Source of the DNA: Anthonomus grandis grandis | Lineage: Eukaryota; Arthropoda; Insecta; Coleoptera; Curculionidae | Assembly (NCBI RefSeq): GCF_022605725.1 | Contig: NC_065546.1 | Location: forward strand, 30,190,227-30,254,226 | Direction: 5' to 3' | Length of the DNA stretch: 64,000 bases | Part shown: piece by piece, positions 1 through 10,636 of the stretch | Position numbering within the stretch: position 1 is the first letter of the stretch | How the letters are laid out: every line of letters starts with the position of its first letter | Notes under the pieces: model-generated | Database searches by the model: none | What the model saw: the letters and a program-made list of their open reading frames with translations, nothing else | Told to the model about the DNA's origin: nothing | Made by a program: the position numbers and the translations under genes

Positions 1-3000
1 TCGTTAGTTTTAACTGAACTCAAAGTTTCCTGGATGGAAGTCAGAAACTTTTCTTTACGTTTGCTGATATCCTGGCAAACTGGTTTGTTTTTGCTTAACT
101 CTAATATAGCTGATTCACAATTTACATTGGTGTCTGATTCATCTAATACTAGATAATCACTATGCTCTGCATTATCCCCTAAAAAAAATTATTATCTAAT
201 ATATCCGGTACCTTAATTATATCAAATTACAACTAGAAAGTTATATTAAGTATTATTAAAGGTTTTAATTATTAAATTTATGGGGAACTGAAACCACTTC
301 CAGTAAAATCCAAACTAACCCAAATGATGCACCCAAACTTATTGCTCATTTATTATATCAAAAATTGCCATTCTAGCAGCACAAAACATAGCACAAGACT
401 TAACACACGCAAATTTAATTTCGATTGGCTAAATAATAACAAACTGGTGGCCTAGAAAGATCTCAATAGACAGCCGCAGTTTGTTTGAAAATGTTTGGTG
501 ATGTCCTAATATCAGGGCTTCGGGTAACTATTACCCCAGTTATACATAGGATTTACTTATGTATAAGTATCTATAGGTATATACATAAATAATAAATTAA
601 AGAACCATAGAAAAGTTTTCCATTAAAATAATGATATATTTTTTAATCAATAAATGATTTTCTTATCTACCAATTATTATAATAAATAAAAATTATTACC
701 TTTATTTTTTAAGATTGGTGTATCTTTAATTATTGATTGAGCCACTAAGTGGATATGTTTACACATATTAAACTTGATAGCTGAGTCCACGCAAGAACAC
801 TGAAACTGATGGATACATATGTTATTACAATCCAAACAAATGATTTGACAATTTTTGCAGTCAGTTTCTTGTTTCTGCACTAGATACATTTCGTCACAAT
901 TTTTAGACAAAACTTCCCAACCTTCATTAGATCGAATAAGTTTGGTAGGATCCATTTTTTTCATTATGTTGTGCCGTGATCTGAGATTTTACTGCATATT
1001 TTCCCTTTGTTATTTGCTAAAAATAAAATAAGTTTACACCCTCTATGTAATAAATGTTTGCAACTTTTTTTACCAATTAGTCTGCTAATTAATTTGTCTC
1101 TAACAAAACGCATTATTGCTGCAATGCCTTTATCCAATCTTTTTACGTTTTTCCCTTTTAAGTACATATATTTTATTGAGCGATGCATCCTCTCTAAATG
1201 CATGTTAGTATTAATACCAGCATGCAAACGATAACAATACGCTCAATATTCACAATTTATCGCATAATACTCCTTAAAATATTTAATAAAATCTGCAGAT
1301 TCTTCATCATTAATATTGCAAAACTCTATCAACATCCTCCGAAACGCCTCTGGGTCGCGTTCTGTTAGCAGAGTTCTTAGGTGCTTATAGATTAAAACCT
1401 ATAAAACCAAAATTAATATCTTAATTTAATAAAAGATGTCAAATATGATATACAGGGTGGACCACCGGGACTGCATTAATGGATTATGAGAAAACTATGC
1501 ATTGGAATTTTTTGAAAATTTGTCAACGTGGCAATGTCGTTGGGGGACACACGACTAAAATATCTTGACAGTTGTGACACTTCCTTGTTCTGGTTATACT
1601 GGAAGTAGATGTCAACTTCCTTATTTTAAATAAAACACTCTATATATTATTGCATTTTTAGATTCTAAGTTAAATCTAAAAATTTGATATAACACATGTT
1701 GTACTTTAATCAAGTCGTTTTTAAACTATAGAGACAGTTGAAAATCGACTTTTTTCAACTTTGAGATGCTGTAGAGCCATAACTATTTTTCATAGGGCGA
1801 AATGATTATCACATTCCTATCGTAACTTTTTAAGGGCAATCTTATGGTATATTTTTTAGCTACCTTAACTGTCAACATTTTTGACATTTTTAGGAAAAAA
1901 AATGACAAGTGACATTTTTTTTTAGTTAAATACATCTTAAAAAGTTAAGACAAGAATGTAAAAATTATTTGGTTCTATGACAAATAGTTATGGCTCTATA
2001 AATAGTTATAGCCTCTCAAAGTTGAAAAAAGTTGATTTTCAACTTTCTCTAGTTCAAAAACGACTTGATAAAAGTATATCATGTGAAACATCAAATTTCT
2101 TAGAATTTAACTTAGAATCTAAAAATGCAATAACATATATAGGGTGTTCTATTTAAAATAAGGAAGTTGACATTTACTTACGGTATAACCGGAAGTGTCA
2201 CAACTGTCAAAACTGTCAAAATATTTTAGTCGTATGTCCCCCAACGACATTGCCACATTGCAAAATTTTCAAAAAATGCCAATGCATAGTTTTCCCATAA
2301 CTCATCGATGCAGTTTCCGGCGGTCCACCCTGTACCTATGTATATGATAAATGATATAGGTACATATACATATATAATAAATGATGCCAAAAATACATAC
2401 TTGAGCCTCCCGAGTTTTAATTTTGTTTAAATTCTTTCTCCAGGATCTGTCCACGTGCCAGGTGCAATAAAGCCTACAATATTAATTAAAATGTACAAAC
2501 TGAGTTTTTATAAAATAAGGCTATTTTACCTTTTTTGCGGAATGCCCATTACACTAACCCAGGCATTAAAAAAGGTGTCTGCCAAATCAGACATAAAAAT
2601 TGTTGGTGTTAATGTTTCTTTCAACTTCTCTTTTATAGTTTAAAAAAATACTGTTAATGCTAATGCATCCGATCGGTTAGATATTAAAAAAGCACAAGGA
2701 AATCCTTCCCTTAGTTCATCCAAAACTAATAAGGTATTTAGCTCAAAATTATAACTATTTAGACCATGTGTCCCATCTAGGCACACACAATCGCTACCAT
2801 ATTTTTTTAGCATGTCCAATTGTGCCTCAGTCATAATTATTAAAAAAAAATCTTCCTGCTTTAAACTTGGGTGACTTTCTAGATAGACACCTTGGGGCTT
2901 GTAAAACAAAACACAGTTGCCCTCCTCTTCCATTTCTCTAACCCACACATCTACACTTACTGCATCGTTTTTATGTCTTACTGCCTTCGATTGTAGATTG

Positions 3001-3753
3001 TATGCTATTTCAATATTATACAAATCTTTTCTATTTAAAAGGTGAATTCTTTGTAATGAATTGTCATAAATTGAATCCCTAATTTGATCCAATGTATCGT
3101 CGAATGGGATTTTCATAGCAATTTTTTTAGCCAAGTCTTCTCTTTCAGTTAAGGTTAGACTCAGGTGCTTTAATTCATTTTTATGTCCTACATGTGTGCC
3201 AGTATATTCAATAGTATATGTGCCATTAATAAAACACTTTTTTACAATTCTTGCAGGACAAAAATTGTTTATTTTAACCTTGTGTTTTCAAAGTCTTTAA
3301 ACCTCTTCCTTTTGACTTAAAAAAACCTGATCGATGGCAGCAAAAAGTACTCACTTTATAATTTTGAAGGGTTTGAGTGCGTTTACAAATAAATCTGGAC
3401 TTTGTTTCCTGTTCTATCTTTGATTTCCATTGCAAAAATTCAGTTTCATTTGCAAATATTAATTTTTCCACAACACATGAAATATCGTGAACAACTTCCA
3501 AATATTTATTGAGGTTAGCTCGGCCAGTAGAAGAAAAATTGCACAAAGGGCAATGATTTTTAGGGATCTTCTGAGAAGCAGAATTTTGGCCATGTTCACT
3601 GTGATTTTTTTTTCTATGAGAATTAAAATGTTTTTTAAGGCTAAAGTTTTTCCCACATTCACAATTGAATTTATAATTTGAAGGGACTTTATATGCCTTT
3701 CTCTTCCCTGTTCCCTTTCCAACTTCAGAGTTTGCGGAAGTTCCCTCCTCCAT
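1..3753 (-). pseudogene. Multi-exon MULE (Mutator-like) transposase, decayed, runs off left edge
   Basis: Likely a cut-and-paste DDE transposase. Reading leftwards: ATG at 3753, C2H2-type fingers (CECGKNF..H..H, CPLCNF), a FLYWCH/FAR1-like stretch (CHRSGFF), then the MULE core with CLDGTHG near 2790 and a downstream CTWHVDRSWRKNL motif. After that come a helical region (1398-964) and a SWIM finger CSC..CKHIH near 760-800. Plausible introns on the minus strand: about 2545-2475 (AAAAAAG/GTAAAA to TTGTAG/GC), 2400-1399 (CAA/GTATGT to TTATAG/GTT) and 699-179 (AAAG/GTAATA to TTTTAG/GGG); reading phase is kept across each. Lesions: stop plus frameshift near 3280, TAA at 2641-2643, TGA near 1243, frameshift near 964. 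The last exon (178 to 1) continues outside the window. Domain order and splice sites are seen; the MULE assignment rests on family motifs. Confidence 0.75.
1453..2332. mobile_element. 880-bp palindromic MITE with TA target duplication, inside the MULE intron
   Basis: The element starts CAGGGTGGACCACCGG and ends CGGCGGTCCACCCTG, flanked by TA (1451-1452, 2333-2334), as for Tc1/mariner-class elements. The two halves are long inverted copies of each other: CCAACGACATTGCCAC at the right matches the left arm in reverse, as do the GAAAAAAGTTGATTTTCAAC and AAAATGCAATAA blocks. No transposase is present. It lies entirely within the 2400-1399 intron of the MULE gene, so it need not have broken that gene. 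Confidence 0.85.
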
Positions 3754-4650
3754 TCTAATAAATAAATATAAATATTAGTTAAAAACTACTTGCCACAAAT
3801 TATAACTTCACCTAGTACACAATTAGGTATCAGTTAGGTATTCCAGCAATGTTTTTATTGGATAAATCACAAACACAAATCTTTAGTTTTCACTCACCAG
3901 ACTATAACCAGACATAAAATAAACAGCTAACGCTAAGTAAAAATACAAATAGGTATTACACTATATAACACTGTTATTATCATAGATAAATAGCTACACG
4001 ACTACGTTGTCTAAAACTAAATTCGTAACCGTCGTACTCATAACCTCTAACTTGTCAACTCTAAATGAATCACCAAACAAACACACGCTATGCTATGCCA
4101 CTGCACTGAAGAACTGGCAACATAGCACTTACCGCCTTAATTATAAATTTTGTGACCGAGTGTGCTTTAGACTCAAGTGAAAACAACAAAAAGGTGAGCG
4201 CCGCGCTCACCCTTCGAGTAACGCAGGATTAAACAGGTCACTTATTTCTTTTTACGCACTCGATCCCCGTACCCTAGCATCATCAAAATTTCAATTCGTT
4301 GGATTTCCGTTAATTTAGCTATAATTTCTTCTGATAAAAACTTAATTTTCGAACTGACAGTGACATTCGAAAATGGAGATCCTTAACAAGTGCAATCGTG
4401 GAAATAGAAACAATTGGCAGTGTTTATAACATTAGTTTTATCCTCGATATTACCCTAATTTGTAAATAGACGTACTTATTTGTATTCTTGATATTTAAAT
4501 GTAAATATTTCGGAAAAAATTGAGTTTGAAAAAAGGTGTATTATACATAACTTGCTTGGAATTTCGCCTATATTTCATAAATGCAATAAAAAATATTGCA
4601 TTCCATTAAAAAAAATGACCGATGACATCATATCTTTTTTTTGTTCCACC
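3754..4650. other. Non-coding flank upstream of the MULE gene, with a GC-rich palindrome
   Basis: No coding region seen. At 4193-4211 there is a near-perfect 19-nt palindrome, GGTGAGCGC then CGCGCTCACC, in otherwise AT-rich DNA. It might be part of the MULE terminal inverted repeat, but the partner end is outside the window, so this is a guess. The stretch ends in CCACCCTG (to 4653), which looks like the right terminus of a mariner-type element whose left end I could not find. Confidence 0.4.
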
Positions 4651-4655
4651 CTGTA

Positions 4656-4776
4656 TGCAAAAATTTATGTGAAATAATGCGCAACTTAAAATAAAAATTG
4701 ACGGGTCCGCGCGTTTTCGCAAAAAATGATGTCTCTAATTTTTATCGAATTTATGCGGAACTTTAGGCAGTCACTG
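4656..4776. mobile_element. Right arm of a palindromic TA-type MITE (same family as 43454-45352)
   Basis: This 121-nt segment is bounded by TA on both sides and ends GCAGTCACTG. It aligns with the right arm at 45229-45352: AACTTAAAATAAAAATTGAC against AGTTAAAAATAAAAATCGAC, then GGGTCCGCGCG against ATGTCCGAGCG, ending in CACTG/TA in both. As at the other locus, a CCACCCTG mariner terminus abuts it directly at 4646-4653. The left arm is missing here. Confidence 0.6.
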
Positions 4777-4906
4777 TATATACTTAAAACTAAAGATATA
4801 CCAATAAATTTGAAGAGAAAGATATATAATAGTATAAAATTTTATCTTACCACTGACAACTTGAACTGGAAATCTTAATTATCCCAAAATGAACTCAAGA
4901 GTTTAT

Positions 4907-5190
4907 CAGAGAGTCAAAGAAAAAGCAATGTTAGACATCAGTATAAGAGACAAAACTCAAATAAAGTAATAATAGGAAAAGCAAAGATGAAGGATGTAGT
5001 AAACAAAATAGCGAAACTTAAATGGGCAGGGCATATAGTAAAAAGTGACATACACAGATAGCTAGACATCAAGATGGACAAAATTAAGACCTAACAAACT
5101 GATTAATAAACAGGGTAGACGTGGAAGGAAGTGAGATGGCCTATGTTCATGAGTGAACAAGCAAAGGCTGAGAAAGAAGAAGAAGAAGTT
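4907..5190 (+). pseudogene. RTE-like LINE reverse transcriptase C-terminal fragment
   Basis: The sequence reads QRVKEKAMLDISIRDKTQIK, then after frame slips DVVNKIAKLKWAGHIVKS and a trailing RW. This is the C-terminal tail found downstream of the RT domain in RTE-type LINEs (family pattern: R-ML-ISLRDRI-NE-IR..., then IA-LKW-WAGH). Several stop codons and frame changes make it a dead fragment. It is cut by the foldback element beginning at about 5194. No RT core or endonuclease is seen next to it. The clade is inferred from the tail only. Confidence 0.6.
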
Positions 5191-5193
5191 TAC

Positions 5194-6030
5194 TATAGTC
5201 GGATTACCAAACAGATGGAGTAAATGATGTGCGCGAAATATAGGTCCGCCCATCGTGGCAACCTTGGCAGATTTAGACGAGGAGAATTATGCCTACTTAT
5301 TTTAAATTATTTTACGGTACAGCTTTACTTTGTAAGCAGTTTTTTTTTTAAATATAATACGGTCGCCTGTAAAATGGGTCCAAACCGATTTTGAGGTTGT
5401 GCCAGGTAATGATATAATAATCCCTTTTAAGTATTTTGTTATGCAAAGTTATGTTAATATATTGGGGTTTACCGAAAAGGGATAGGTAATCCTAGTAATC
5501 GTGCCAGATCAAACATTTAGATTGTAATTGGCCAGATTCATCAGAACCGAGCGCTACCTGAGCGCTGGAAGTTTTGCCTATAATAGTAAGGACCAATAAA
5601 AAGTCATACCTGACTCATACCTAAGCAACAATCGAGCGCTCAGGGAGCGCTTTTTTCTGATGAACCCGGCCATTATAAAATATAATTTTATGATCATAAT
5701 CTGGTTTTGAGAATTACTTAAGTAGTTTTTATCTTTTTTTAAATATGTGTTTTAAAATGAAAGAAGGAATAACAAGTTAGGGGCTGCGCTGGTAGGCCTG
5801 TGAGATTTAAATTTATAGATTGAATATATGTATATATTTGTTCCTTATTTAAAAAAGGAACAAATACTACATTTATTTTAAGACATTTTTTACACATTAT
5901 GTTTATAATTATGTAAAAAATTAAAAAATTATTTTTTACCTAGGTAACATTATTTAAAAAAACAACTCTAGGCCACACCTCCGGCGCAGAACGATCACGT
6001 GACCACTCCATCTGTTCGGTAACCCAAGTA
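5194..6030. mobile_element. Foldback/MITE with inverted ends ACCRAACAGATGGAGT
   Basis: The left end (5191-5235) contains GGATTACCAAACAGATGGAG and the right end (5990-6030) contains CTCCATCTGTTCGGTAACCC, its inverted counterpart, with TATA-like flanks. No open frame belongs to it. Internal DNA is AT-rich with a short hairpin around TTGTTCCTT...AAGGAACAA (5838-5866). A smaller MITE is nested inside at 5529-5672. Confidence 0.6.
5529..5672. mobile_element. 144-bp MITE nested in the foldback element
   Basis: Terminal inverted repeats TGGCCAGATTCATCAGAAC at the left and TTCTGATGAACCCGGCCA at the right, with sub-terminal AGCGCT blocks (GAGCGCTACCTGAGCGCT against AGCGCTCAGGGAGCGCT). The flanks suggest a 3-bp ATT/TTA-like duplication. 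No coding potential. Confidence 0.65.
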
Positions 6031-6363
6031 TATACATGGATAACTGTCAGTGGATGTCATTTATTTGTTTATAAATTTTTTCACAGATCTTGTTAATGCA
6101 ATTTTAACAATAACAAATAGGACCTAATAAAAAAACCGATGTACGTTATTATTGCAAGAAGTTATAGAGCTTTAGATTTAATTTTTCAAAATATTTATTT
6201 CAATTTTAATGGTTAGCTTTACCATTAGTTTTTGGATCAGGTAAAAAAATTTTTTAAAATTTGTTTTTCCTAACATTATTACACTCAGTTACCTTTTTAC
6301 AGACTATACGTCGATCTCAGTTTTACTGGCGTGCTATAACTCTATCCGTTGCCTTGATCTATA

Positions 6364-8782
6364 CAGGGTGTTTTTTATATATTACGACAAAATTCAGGAA
6401 CGTGTTCTTTGGACAAAAATTCTCAAAAAAGTTCCTATAAACATAGGTCCTAAGCCTTTTAGATTTTGAGCTACAGGGTGGTAAAGTTTTAACAAAAAAA
6501 ATATTTTTTTTCGATAAATTAAGTACCCCTGTAGATATTTGTCCAAAGATCGGTATGCAGGGTCTGTGTATACAGAGCCATTTACCAACATACTTTTAAC
6601 ATTTTTATGTTCTCCAGTGGCGTGTGTGCGGGTTTTCCGCTGAATACTTTTATAAAGAAAAATGGTACGCCACTGGTTTTTCTTATATTAAAAAATATTT
6701 TTAAATTCCCCGTTTTATTTGCAACATTTTTGATCCCTTGGACTTGACTGTCCGTTAGATGCACGGTTTTCGTATAAAAAATTTAAAAAAATTTTTCTAC
6801 TTTGACTGATCGCTAAAATTTATTTTTTCTATGATCGTTATAAAAAGTAAGTTTTTTTTTAAATTTTATTTAAAATTTCATCGTAGTTCATTATATGTCA
6901 CTTTATTTAACATGTTAAAAAAAGTGACATTTGAGTAACGTGTTAATATTTCAGGCTTTCAAAATCGCGAAGTAGCCTCTGAACATAATTTTTTTACGAG
7001 TTTAATCTTTTTACTACATTCTTCCTCTGCCCACGATAAAGTTGATATTTGAAAGATTTTGTGATGTTTTAAATTTTAAATCATAGTCACTGTCCGCCAG
7101 TTGACAAGATTATTAAGGTTAAAAAAATGGCTAACAATTACACAAATAATAAAATGTGCGATATGCACTTCATTTATGGACTGGCTAACGGAAACGCATA
7201 AGAAGCCTTGCGTATTTATGCTGAAAGTTACCCGAATCGTGTTATTCCTCATCACTCCATGTTTACGCGTTTACACCAACGTCTAAGTGAAACTGGCAGC
7301 TTTAAAAAACTTACCGCTGAAAACAGACATCCCCGAACAGTTACTCCTCAAATTGAAGAACAGATGCTCAATGAATTCGAGGGAGATCCCACCACAAGCA
7401 CTAGGAAAATTGCTCAGACGGTACACATTAGTAACTTTGCTAGGCGATTTTCCAAAAAGAACGGCTTTGTGTCGTTGGATGCAAGAACGCATAAGGCAAC
7501 ATGCACCGTTTATAAGAAACATACTTTTCACCGATGAGGCTAATTTCTCCAGGGACGCAATTATGAACTTCCACAATAACCACATATGGCATTATCAGAA
7601 CTCACATGCTATGGCAGAAAACCGTCATCAGCACCAGTTTTCACTTAATGTATGGGTCGGCATTATTGAAAACTTTCTCATCGGTCCATTTTTTTTACCA
7701 GCAAGATTGACTGGACAAGTGAATCAAGAATTTCTTGAAAATGAATTACCAGCGATGCTAGAAGATGTCCCCATTCAGCTGAGACAGCAAATGTTTTTTT
7801 TACATGACGGTGCTCTCGGCAGTATTTGGATATTACGTATCCAAATCGTTGGATAGGTCGGGGAAGTATTCACCCTTGGCCCCCACGGTCTCCCGACTTA
7901 AATCCGCTGGATTTTTTTTTGTGGGGCCACCTTAAATCACTGGTTTATAGAAATCCAATTGATAATGTGGAGGAATTGCGTAATCGCATTATAACGTCTT
8001 GTGACATAATTCGGCAGACACCAGGAATTTGATCCATGACTTGTATTGATGTTGGAAGAGCACACTTTGAACAACTTTTGTAAAAATTATAATATTACTT
8101 AAATAAATAATAAAAAATGAAATATTTTTTTATCATTTAAAAACTTGTATTTTAAATTAAAGATTGTAGAAGCAAAAGTTTTAAATCCTCAATTACAATT
8201 TTATTAAATTGGGCTGGCTTTTATACTAAATTAATTAATAAAAATTTTATTATTTATTATTAAAATTGCAATAAACTAAAAAAAAACGAATAATTACTAG
8301 AATAATATGAGAATACTAGATAAAGAAAGTCCAATCAAATCTGACCAACATGTCCATGGTTTTTAATTTTTTGTGCGAAAACCGTGCATCTAACGGATAA
8401 AGTCCAAGAAATCAAAAATGTTGCAAATAAAACGGGGAATTTCAAAGTATTTTTTAATACAAGAAAAACCAGTGGCGTACCATTTTTCTTTATAAAAGTA
8501 TTCAGCGGAAAACCCGCACACACGCCACTGGAGAACATAAAAATGTGAAAAGTATGTTGGTAAATGGCTTTGGATACACAGACCCCGCATACCAATCTTT
8601 GGACAAATATCTATAGGAGTATTTAAGTTATCGAAAAAAAAATAATTTTTTTGTTAAAACTTTACTACCCAGTAGCTCAAAACTTAAAAGGTTTAGAACC
8701 TATGTTTATAAGAACTTTTTTGCGAATTTTTGTCCAAAGAACACGTTCCTGAATTTTGTCGCAATATATAAAAAACTCCCTG
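6364..8782 (+). mobile_element. DD41D Tc1/mariner element, copy 1, long TIRs
   Basis: The ends are CAGGGTGTTTTTTATATATT at the left and, inverted, ATATATAAAAAACTCCCTG at the right, with TA on both sides (6362-6363 and 8783-8784). The inverted arms are several hundred bases long, about 6364-6790 and 8360-8782, and share the block around CCAGTGGCGTGTGTGCGGG. They enclose one transposase pseudogene. A second member lies inverted at 29505-31544. Confidence 0.9.
7127..8083 (+). pseudogene. DD41D mariner transposase, copy 1 (dead)
   Basis: Cut-and-paste transposase. It starts at ATG 7127 (MANNYTNN) and ends HFEQLL. An N-terminal helix-turn-helix region is followed by catalytic motifs FTDEANF, FLHDGA and SPDLNPLDFFLW. 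In the sister copy 41 residues separate the second and third aspartates, hence DD41D (rosa/Visitor-like). Lesions: in-frame TAA after GNA near 7199, a deletion and frameshift near 7435 between the HTH and core, a deletion just after HDGA near 7814, and a C-terminal deletion near 8030. The frame therefore breaks into at least four pieces. Family assignment is strong; activity is excluded. Confidence 0.88.
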
Positions 8783-9224
8783 TATATTAGAAGTACCCAA
8801 AATACAACATAAACAGAATGGTATCAAAAATCAATATTCTCGAAAAGTTTTTTAAACTATAACTCAAAACTCTTAAACTCTTAAAAAAAACTTAAAAAAA
8901 AATATAAAAAATCTGAAAGTAGAGCATTATAATATTCTCATATCGACTATTATAAAACAATTATCTTTAAATTTAAAACTTACTTTTAAAAAATGACGAA
9001 CATAAATGAATTGTTAAAGCTATTAAACAGCTCAAAAAAAATGAAAAGAGTTGCAAGACAACTTCATGGCAATAATATAACAATTGCTTTTAAAAATGAA
9101 AACAGTAGCAGACGATCATCTTTTCAAAATAAAAAGTAACATAAAATAAAAAAAAGACGTTGACAATGTTATGTAAGTAATGCCTATTTGACCTTAATTA
9201 GCAACATAAAACAAAAAAAATATA
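8783..9224. other. AT-rich spacer
   Basis: Nothing recognisable is seen between the mariner right end and the next TIR. Simple A/T-rich sequence with many short A runs. Confidence 0.4.
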
Positions 9225-9529
9225 CAGTGTGTATTACCTTATATTAAATAAATAGAGACGTTTTCGAAAAAATGCTTAGACACGTCATTTTCAACCTGTT
9301 TATTGTAAAGGCGATATACTGTATATTAATCAACTTTTGGATTCTCTAAAATATCCTAGACATATTTTGTGTCGAATGGTCTATATTAATTTTCAGCTGT
9401 TTCGGAGATAGTATATTACATATTGCCTGCTTTTTTGTAAAAATTAAGATTAGAGACAAATAAAACTATTGGTTACATACATTTGTTACACCACATTCAT
9501 ATCTAATAAGTAATACTCGATATTTCTGC

Positions 9530-9775
9530 TAACGTTACTCAACATCACAACGAAATCGTTATTCATGTTTTTAATTTAGCTAGGCCTCTTAGTTTTGTAG
9601 ATAATATTTATGACATATCTCCATAAAAATAGATCTAATGATGCCAGATCAGGGGATCATACTGGTCATTCCATCATCTCTCGCCTCCCTGTCCACCGAC
9701 GAAATTTTCGATTGAGGTACTATCTGAAATAATTTGGGTGGTGCTCTATCTTGCTGAAACCATATGATATCAGTT
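9530..9775 (-). pseudogene. Mariner transposase C-terminal fragment
   Basis: On the minus strand the frames give WFQQD-APP, then YLNRKF-RRW-GRRE-MEWPV style sequence, SPDLASLDLFLWRYV, and the usual C-terminal helix region. This corresponds to the second catalytic aspartate through the third (LDLFLW) of DD41D-type transposases. Stops and small indels are frequent, so the spacing between catalytic residues is no longer exact. Its N-terminal half is at 13380-13705; the foldback and LINE inserted between them. Degeneracy suggests it is older than the other mariner copies here. Confidence 0.65.
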
Positions 9776-9866
9776 GAAGAAGTTGTCTATTCTTGCAGTG
9801 GAGTTAATAGTTTAATATGTAACTAAAAGTATTTCGGTCATTCTCTACTTAATTTATTTAAAACCA

Positions 9867-9920
9867 TTAATCCAACACGTTTCGGACATAGAACATGTCC
9901 ATCATCATTGATAACAATTA
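9867..9920 (-). ncRNA. Hammerhead-ribozyme-like motif A
   Basis: On the minus strand: AUGAUGA core, stem II GGACAU/AUGUCC with loop GUUCU, then GAAA, then the self-complementary-like ACGUGU, then GGAUUAA, which can pair imperfectly with upstream UUAUC. Element order matches a type I hammerhead with a minimal stem III, as known from Penelope-like elements and retrozymes. The first C of CUGAUGA is A here, so this copy may be inactive. Confidence 0.45.
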
Positions 9921-10177
9921 AGGGGTTCTGCCAAACTTAGAAATCTAGTGCCTCAGACAAGATTAAATGGCTGAAACGAATAAAAATGGCATACATAATA
10001 AAAAAACATGTGAATGGGACAAAACTCGGGTTTACTAAAACTTAAAATTACATAATTAAGACAATAGGTCAATAATAATAGGTTATGGCTCGTTTTTTTT
10101 TACAAAAGTATTTTATTAATTTTTATTCGTCTAAATCATTTATCAGAGGCACTTGACGTATAAGTTTGACAGCATTC

Positions 10178-10234
10178 CTTAATTGTTATCCCTGATGGTG
10201 GTCAAGTTCTATATCCGAAACATGTTGGATTAAT
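10178..10234 (+). ncRNA. Hammerhead-ribozyme-like motif B
   Basis: On the plus strand: UUAUCC, CUGAUGG, a weakened stem II (GGUC...UAUCC), GAAA, ACAUGU, then GGAUUAA, which pairs with the upstream UUAUCC apart from one bulge. CUGAUGG instead of CUGAUGA and the damaged stem II suggest decay. It forms an inverted pair with motif A. Confidence 0.45.
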
Positions 10235-10636
10235 ATTTTAAATAAATTTAGTGCAGGATAACCGGAATACTTTCAGTTACTCATATTTATTTATTTATTT
10301 ATTTATTTACGGGATGTCCCCATTCTAACAAAATTACAAAATAAATTGTATCCTAACCCTAAATGTATATAATTATTCTGCCATTAACAAATATATTATT
10401 AAGATATTGTATAATGAACTTAATCTATTAAATAACCAAATTTTCTATAAATCAATAATATATCTATCTAAATATATATAAATATGTAGCAGCCCAAGAT
10501 ATACAAATAAGAGAACACTTCCAATAACTTAACCAAAAACTTCCAAAAAAAATATGAAGCAACTAAAAACATACCATTAAAATAATCAAAATAAGAAAAG
10601 TAAAAGCAATCCAATTTATTTGATACTTAACACATG

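Larger units (their letters stand above)
9819..10280. mobile_element. Foldback of two hammerhead-motif units, head to head
   Basis: The left arm begins GTAACTAAAAGTATTTCGG and the right arm ends CCGGAATACTTTCAGTTAC. Each arm carries, in opposite orientation, a TCCGAAACRTGTTGGATTAA segment preceded by a TGATGR core and a hairpin. The centre is unrelated AT-rich DNA. No open frame. It may be two copies of one short retroelement-derived unit rather than a DNA transposon. Confidence 0.6.

Noticed and set aside
964..1234. Plus-strand frame at 1007-1234
   Set aside because: Antisense to the MULE transposase exon; no independent motif.
8335..8595. Frames in the mariner TIR (also 6394-6764 and 29630-29883)
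   Set aside because: They lie in inverted arms present in several copies and on both strands; no coding evidence.
10285..10309. (TTTA)n as an independent microsatellite
   Set aside because: Position and orientation fit the 3' tail of the LINE.
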